Below, piece by piece: positions 60,333 to 64,000 of a DNA stretch of 64,000 bases. The stretch is from Actinoallomurus purpureus. GTDB taxonomy: Bacteria > Actinomycetota > Actinomycetes > Streptosporangiales > Streptosporangiaceae. The notes under the pieces were generated by a model. It made no database searches. It was not told the origin of the DNA and saw only the letters and a list, made by a program, of their open reading frames with translations. The stretch spans positions 1-64,000 of the forward strand of contig NZ_JAMXMY010000026.1 in the NCBI RefSeq assembly GCF_024055795.1, given 5' to 3'. How positions within the stretch are numbered: position 1 is the first letter of the stretch; each line of letters opens with the position of its first letter. The translations under genes were made by a program, and so were the position numbers.

Positions 60333-60608
60333 ATGCTCAGGCGCTCACGGCTGTTCGGCCGCAAGACCCGCGTCACTTTCAGCCTTCCCCCCGACCAGCC
60401 CGACGGTGTCGTCAGCGTCGTCGGCGACTTCAACGGCTGGGAGCCCGGCCGCCACGAGCTCGTCAGGCGGCGCCACGGCAGGCGCACCGTCTCGGTGACC
60501 CTCTCCCCCGGAGTCCACCGCTTCCGCTACCTGGCCACCGGCGGCATCTGGTTCGACGACGAGACGGCCGACCGCACCGACGAGAACGGCTCCCTGATCG
60601 AGGTCTGA
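60333..60608 (+). CDS. CBM48/isoamylase-N-like single-domain protein
   Basis: 91 residues from the ATG at 60333 (GCGAGGATTCCCG upstream). One early-set beta-sandwich: TRVTFSLPPDQPDGVVSVVG, DFNGWEPGRHELVRR and SPGVHRFRYLATGGIWFDD. The VGDFNGW motif is the glycogen-binding CBM48 signature also found in AMPK-beta. No catalytic domain is attached; proteins like this are common in actinomycetes and may be glycogen-binding adaptors. Single gene. Confidence 0.85.
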   Translation: MLRRSRLFGRKTRVTFSLPPDQPDGVVSVVGDFNGWEPGRHELVRRRHGRRTVSVTLSPGVHRFRYLATGGIWFDDETADRTDENGSLIEV

Positions 60609-60786
60609 CGGACACGACGCACTGACCGGCCCGTCGGTGGGCGGATGCACCAGCCCATCGTGATCCCTGGCGGATGCCGCCCGACGGGCCGCGTCCGCCA
60701 GGGATCACCGCAGATGCCCTCCACTGAACGTTCACCGATGACACTTTCCGTGTTCACTTCGAATCTGACGGTGACATGCCGGGGAA

Positions 60787-61650
60787 ATGCCCTTTGCGAA
60801 AGCGCCCTCCGTACGCATGCGCCGGATCGGTTCGGCGCTGCGCAAGGCCCGCGAAGAGAACGGGCTGACCATGGACACGGCCTGCCGCCGCTACGGCCGC
60901 TCAAAGGGCTGGCTCAGCACGCTGGAGAACGGCCTGCATCCCATCGACCCGCAGGAGCTCTCCGACCTGCTCGACTTCTACGGCGTCCCCGACGGCCCCC
61001 TCCGCGAGTCCCTCCTCCACCTCGCCAAACACAACCCCGGCAAGAACTGGCAGCGGGCAAGAGAAGGATGGATCTCTGCGGCCGCCCTCGACCTGGCCAG
61101 CCTGGAGGAAGACTCGGTGCTGATCCAGAGCTTCCAGCCGAACGTCATCCCCGGTCTCCTCCAAACCGAAGAGTACGCCTGGGCCTTAATGAAAGCCGGG
61201 CTCAAGGGTCCGAAGCGCAACAACGCGGAACTGGTGCGGTTTCGAATGAGCCGACAGCGGCTGCTGGCACGGAAGGACGCCCCCCGTTACGAGACCGTCA
61301 TCGGTGAGGCGGCGCTTCGACAGCAGGTCGGAGGCGCTTCGGTGATGCGCGCTCAGATTCGAAAGCTGATCGAAAGCCCGCGACGAGATCAGGTCGCGCT
61401 GCACGTGCTACCCCTGTCTTCGAACGCTGACCTGGGCATCGCAGGATCCTTCGACATCTTCACGCTTGGCCCACCCGGCCAGCTGACCGTCGCCGTAGCC
61501 GAGGACTTCACGCGGAGCACCTTCGTAGAGAGCGAAGCGGAAGTGCTGATCTTCGAAAAGATATTCGCCTATTTCCGAAGTGCAGCGCTTGACGAAGCAT
61601 CTTCGCTTCGAGTGCTTCAACAGATAGCGTCGGACCATGAACATTCCTGA
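60787..61650 (+). CDS. XRE-family regulator with DUF5753
   Basis: 287 residues. N-terminal helix-turn-helix: IGSALRKAREENGLTMDTAC, GRSKGWLSTLENGLHPIDPQ. The rest is DUF5753: IQSFQPNVIPGLLQTEEYAW, RMSRQRLLARKDAPRYETVI, GEAALRQQVGGASVMRAQIR, LHVLPLSSNADLGIAGSFDI. In actinomycetes these regulators pair with DUF397 proteins; two short DUF397 genes follow with overlaps. Signal unknown. Confidence 0.92.
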   Translation: MPFAKAPSVRMRRIGSALRKAREENGLTMDTACRRYGRSKGWLSTLENGLHPIDPQELSDLLDFYGVPDGPLRESLLHLAKHNPGKNWQRAREGWISAAALDLASLEEDSVLIQSFQPNVIPGLLQTEEYAWALMKAGLKGPKRNNAELVRFRMSRQRLLARKDAPRYETVIGEAALRQQVGGASVMRAQIRKLIESPRRDQVALHVLPLSSNADLGIAGSFDIFTLGPPGQLTVAVAEDFTRSTFVESEAEVLIFEKIFAYFRSAALDEASSLRVLQQIASDHEHS

Positions 61651-61744
61651 CCTGGCCGATGCGACATGGCGTAAGAGCATTCATAGCGGATCCGATGAAG
61701 GCAGCTGCGTCGAGGTTGCCGTCGTCGGGGTGAGAACGGAATGA
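61637..61744 (+). CDS. DUF397 protein, short
   Basis: 35 residues: MNIPDLADATWRKSIHSGSD, then EGSCVEVAVVGVRTE. The WRKSxxSGSxxxxCVEVA core is DUF397, but the usual C-terminal half (VRDSKxPxGPxLxFTxxEW) is missing; the frame ends at GVRTE. Overlaps the XRE gene by 14 bases and the next DUF397 ATG by four. Possibly a truncated duplicate. Confidence 0.7.
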   Translation: MNIPDLADATWRKSIHSGSDEGSCVEVAVVGVRTE

Positions 61745-61875
61745 GCTCCCCAGAGCAGGCGAGGGCCATCTGGCGCAAGAGCACCCGCAGCGGCTCGAAC
61801 GAAAGCGACTGTGTCGAGGTCACAGCGGTCTCCCAGCGGCTCTCCGGGCCCGGAGGCGAGCGGATAACTCGGTGA
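61741..61875 (+). CDS. DUF397 protein, short
   Basis: 44 residues: MSSPEQARAIWRKSTRSGSN, then ESDCVEVTAVSQRLSGPGGE and RITR. Same core as the gene before it and also lacking the normal C-terminal half, which suggests the original end was lost. DUF397 proteins are partners or antagonists of the adjacent XRE regulator in related systems. Confidence 0.65.
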   Translation: MSSPEQARAIWRKSTRSGSNESDCVEVTAVSQRLSGPGGERITR

Positions 61876-62209
61876 CCGCAGGCGCAAACCGGGATCGAAC
61901 ACCGTAGACCGTCGCCTGGATGCGGCGTTCACCGAGCAATCGGTTCGGCCCCCCTTCGGGCCGACGGCACCGGGTCGAGCAAAGCAGGGCGAATCGGGCG
62001 GTCGGGCGTTCCGGATGGCCGGGCGGCCGTACGGGAAGCACTCGTCCGGCTGCACGGCTCGTCGCCGAGGCCTTCCGCGTGGACAGCGTCCGTGACATAG
62101 TCGTCGATCTTCTCGCTGGGGATGCCAGCGGCCTGGGTCTGGCGTTCTTGCCGGACTTCTGGTCGGCGAAGATCCGGATGCACTCGGCCTCGTGCCGCTG
62201 CGGCGGCGA
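61876..62209. other. Intergenic stretch with a possible resolvase N-terminal scrap
   Basis: At about 62120-62197 on the minus strand the frame reads HEAECIRIFADQKSGKNARP, close to the IFADKxSGKNADRP segment of serine resolvases; the rest of the catalytic domain is not seen. Otherwise nothing recognisable. Confidence 0.35.
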
Positions 62210-63562
62210 TCATGCCTCGTCGCCGGGAAGTGTGACGACGAAGGTGGAGCAGCCTGTAACGCGGACGGTGCCGCCCAGCCCGGTGACGAGATCGCGGACG
62301 ATGGTGAGCCCGAGCCCGGCGCCGCCGTGCGCGCGGGTGCGGGCGTCATCGAGGCGGACGAAGCGCTCGAAGATCCGCTCGCGATCCTCGGGCGGGACGC
62401 CTGGACCGTCGTCGGTGACGGTCAGTGTGACGCTGCTGTCGGTGACGGCGACGGTCGCCGCCACCTTCGTACGGGCGTGCCGGGCGGCGTTGTCGAGGAG
62501 GTTGCGCACGATCCGGGCGAGTCGGATCTCGCTCTCGCGTACGAGGGCGGGGCGTGTCGTGTGCGCGGTGAACGCGGGGCCATCACCGGTGTGGGCGCGT
62601 TCGGCCACTTGCTCCTCGACGATGCCGGCGAGGTCCGAGGTCGTCAGTTTCACCTGGGCGGGCGAGGCGAGCAGGAGGAGATCCTCGGCTAGGCGCTGCA
62701 GGCGGTCGACGTCGGCCAGTGCCGTGGCGACCGTGATGGGCCAATCCGTTCGCTCCGGGTAGGCCAGCGCGATCTCCAGCGAGTTACGGAGGCCCGCGAG
62801 CGGTGTCCGCAGCTCGTGGGAGGCGTCGGCGACGAAGCGTTGCTGCCGGTGGTGGGCGTGTTCGAGCCGGTCGAGGGTCTCGTTGGTGGTCCGGGCGAGG
62901 CTGGTGATCTCGTCGTCGGTGGCCGGTACGGGGACCCGCTGGTCGAGCGCGTGGGCGCTGATGTCGGCCATCTTCGCCCGGATGGCCTCCACCGGCCGCA
63001 GGGCCCGGCCGGTGACGAACCAGGCGATAAGGCCGACGAACGGCACGGCGACCGGCAGGCCCCAGCCGAGCAGGCGATCGATCGTGGCGACGGCCGTGTT
63101 GGCGTCGGCCGGCGAGACGAGCACGTACACCGTCAGGCGCTGTGCCGGTTGGCCGCCGCTGCCGGTCAGCATCTTGATCCAGTCCGGCGGCAGCACGTTG
63201 GTGGTGCCGACGACGAACCGGCCCTTTCCACGGACCGTATGGATGCCCCACCCGACCCTCGGCGGGAACCCGGGCAGGGGCCGGTCCAGATCGCCTTCGA
63301 AGACCGGACCGGCCGCCATGGAGCGCCGCCCATCGGTGCGGACGACGACAAATGAGAAGTCGGTGCCGCGCGGTCTGGCCCCCGATTCGAGAACGGAGGT
63401 CACCGAGAAGGCGTCGCGCGTCGCCGTCTCTCGCGCTGCGGTCAGCCACTGGTTGCGGACGACGTCGCGGACCCACCAGCCGCCGGCGCCGAAAACGACG
63501 GCGGCCGCGAGCGCCGCGCTCAGCGCGGCTCGTGCCCGCACCGATCTGAGCCGCCTAACCAT
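62210..63562 (-). CDS. Two-component sensor histidine kinase
   Basis: 450 residues. Two membrane helices (ARAALSAALAAAVVFGAGGW and WGLPVAVPFVGLIAWFVTGR) bracket an extracellular domain of about 120 residues (FSFVVVRTDGRRSMAAGPVF). Then HAMP (ALRPVEAIRAKMADIS), HisKA with the phospho-histidine in VADASHELRTPLAGL, and the ATPase boxes NLLDNAARHA, VTDDGPGVPPEDR and HGGAGLGLTIV. It overlaps the response regulator stop by 8 bases. The signal is unknown. Confidence 0.93.
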   Translation of the reverse strand: MVRRLRSVRARAALSAALAAAVVFGAGGWWVRDVVRNQWLTAARETATRDAFSVTSVLESGARPRGTDFSFVVVRTDGRRSMAAGPVFEGDLDRPLPGFPPRVGWGIHTVRGKGRFVVGTTNVLPPDWIKMLTGSGGQPAQRLTVYVLVSPADANTAVATIDRLLGWGLPVAVPFVGLIAWFVTGRALRPVEAIRAKMADISAHALDQRVPVPATDDEITSLARTTNETLDRLEHAHHRQQRFVADASHELRTPLAGLRNSLEIALAYPERTDWPITVATALADVDRLQRLAEDLLLLASPAQVKLTTSDLAGIVEEQVAERAHTGDGPAFTAHTTRPALVRESEIRLARIVRNLLDNAARHARTKVAATVAVTDSSVTLTVTDDGPGVPPEDRERIFERFVRLDDARTRAHGGAGLGLTIVRDLVTGLGGTVRVTGCSTFVVTLPGDEA

Positions 63563-64000
63563 GGGTGGTCGCCAGCCGATAGCCGGCGCCGCGCACGGTC
63601 TGGATCGTCGCCGACCCGGACGGGAGCTTGCGGCGCAGGGTGCGGACGTAGACCTCGACGATGTTCACGTCGCCGTCGAACGCCTGGTCCCAGACTTCGT
63701 CGATGATGTCGATCTTCGCGACCACCTCGTCCGGCCGGCGCGCCAGGCACTCCAGCACCGCGAACTCCTTCGCGGTGAGCCGTATCTCTGTCGCGCCGTG
63801 ACGACATCGGCGGGCGGCGAGGTCGAGCCGCAAGTCGCCGGCGGTCAGGACCGACGGGCGGGTCGCGCCGCCGCGGCGCAGCAGCGCGCGCAGCCGGGCG
63901 ATGAGGACGACGTAGGAGAACGGCTTGCAGATGTAGTCATCAGCGCCGGTGTCGAGCGCCTCCGCCTCGTCATACTCGCCGTTCTTCGCGGTCAGCATGA
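63555..64000 (-). CDS. OmpR-family response regulator, partial at the right edge
   Basis: About 148 residues are visible; the N-terminus with the phospho-acceptor aspartate lies beyond the window. Seen: the end of the receiver domain (MLTAKNGEYDEAEALDTGAD, then DYICKPFSYVVLIARLRALL with the conserved lysine) and a full winged helix (IRLTAKEFAVLECLARRPDE, VDxI-type wing with VEVYVRTLRRKLPSG, VRGAGYRLA). Partner of the histidine kinase that follows and overlaps it. Confidence 0.92.
   Translation of the reverse strand, partial: MLTAKNGEYDEAEALDTGADDYICKPFSYVVLIARLRALLRRGGATRPSVLTAGDLRLDLAARRCRHGATEIRLTAKEFAVLECLARRPDEVVAKIDIIDEVWDQAFDGDVNIVEVYVRTLRRKLPSGSATIQTVRGAGYRLATTHG

Overview
The window is high-GC DNA from a filamentous actinomycete. 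Tat and Sec secreted proteins, GTG and TTG starts, PadR/IclR/GntR/XRE-DUF397 regulators, P450s and a PknB-type kinase all fit. Gene style suggests Streptosporangiales (Actinomadura-like), but that placement is inference. There is no rRNA, tRNA, CRISPR array or origin in it.

Layout. 1-9.6 kb: a two-operon hydroxyproline catabolic locus on the minus strand. One operon has a pyrroline-hydroxycarboxylate deaminase, a hydroxyproline epimerase and the importer livKHMGF. The other encodes a three-subunit D-hydroxyproline dehydrogenase. Both start behind the same GTGA-N4-TCAC-like site. The importer operon is cut at the left edge by a junction with an alcohol dehydrogenase tail. 9.7-15.3 kb: a membrane protein, a Tat-exported lyase-like protein, a tandem degenerate cyclase-homology protein, a dienelactone hydrolase, an orphan winged-helix protein and a STAS protein. 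15.4-23.1 kb: the most unusual locus, a RiPP-like cluster. It combines an 8-cysteine small peptide with lasso-style partners (degenerate asparagine-synthetase-like protein, PqqD-like protein, transglutaminase-like B2 protein), a MauE-thioredoxin fusion, an S9 peptidase and a divergent ABC exporter.

23.3-32.4 kb: a Ser/Thr kinase; a fluoride riboswitch ahead of crcB-DUF190-crcB; TnpB and glycosidase-like debris; a CMD-family protein and an SDR behind duplicated operators; an MFS exporter; a polysaccharide deacetylase; and a 3-hydroxybutyrate dehydrogenase-like SDR. 32.6-43.6 kb: a sialic acid locus with two sialidases, a GntR regulator, a peptide-class ABC importer and a sialic acid lyase. Three GGACAT-N3-ATGTCC palindromes tie these genes into a regulon. 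43.7-54.8 kb: a hydrolase-P450-IclR operon, a repeat-rich decayed stretch with a broken AfsR-type regulator, an ACT-domain membrane protein, a second P450, an aldolase-kinase pair, an MFS transporter and a secreted hydrolase.

54.9-60.1 kb: a 5,008-bp element with 50-bp inverted ends and a 5-bp target duplication (GTGAT). It is inserted in a decayed second copy of the pfkB kinase gene found at 51.1 kb. It carries a secreted protein, a PadR-controlled ABC exporter and scrambled IS fragments, and ends in a resolvase remnant. 60.2-64 kb: a CBM48-like protein, an XRE-DUF397 set and a two-component system that runs off the right edge.
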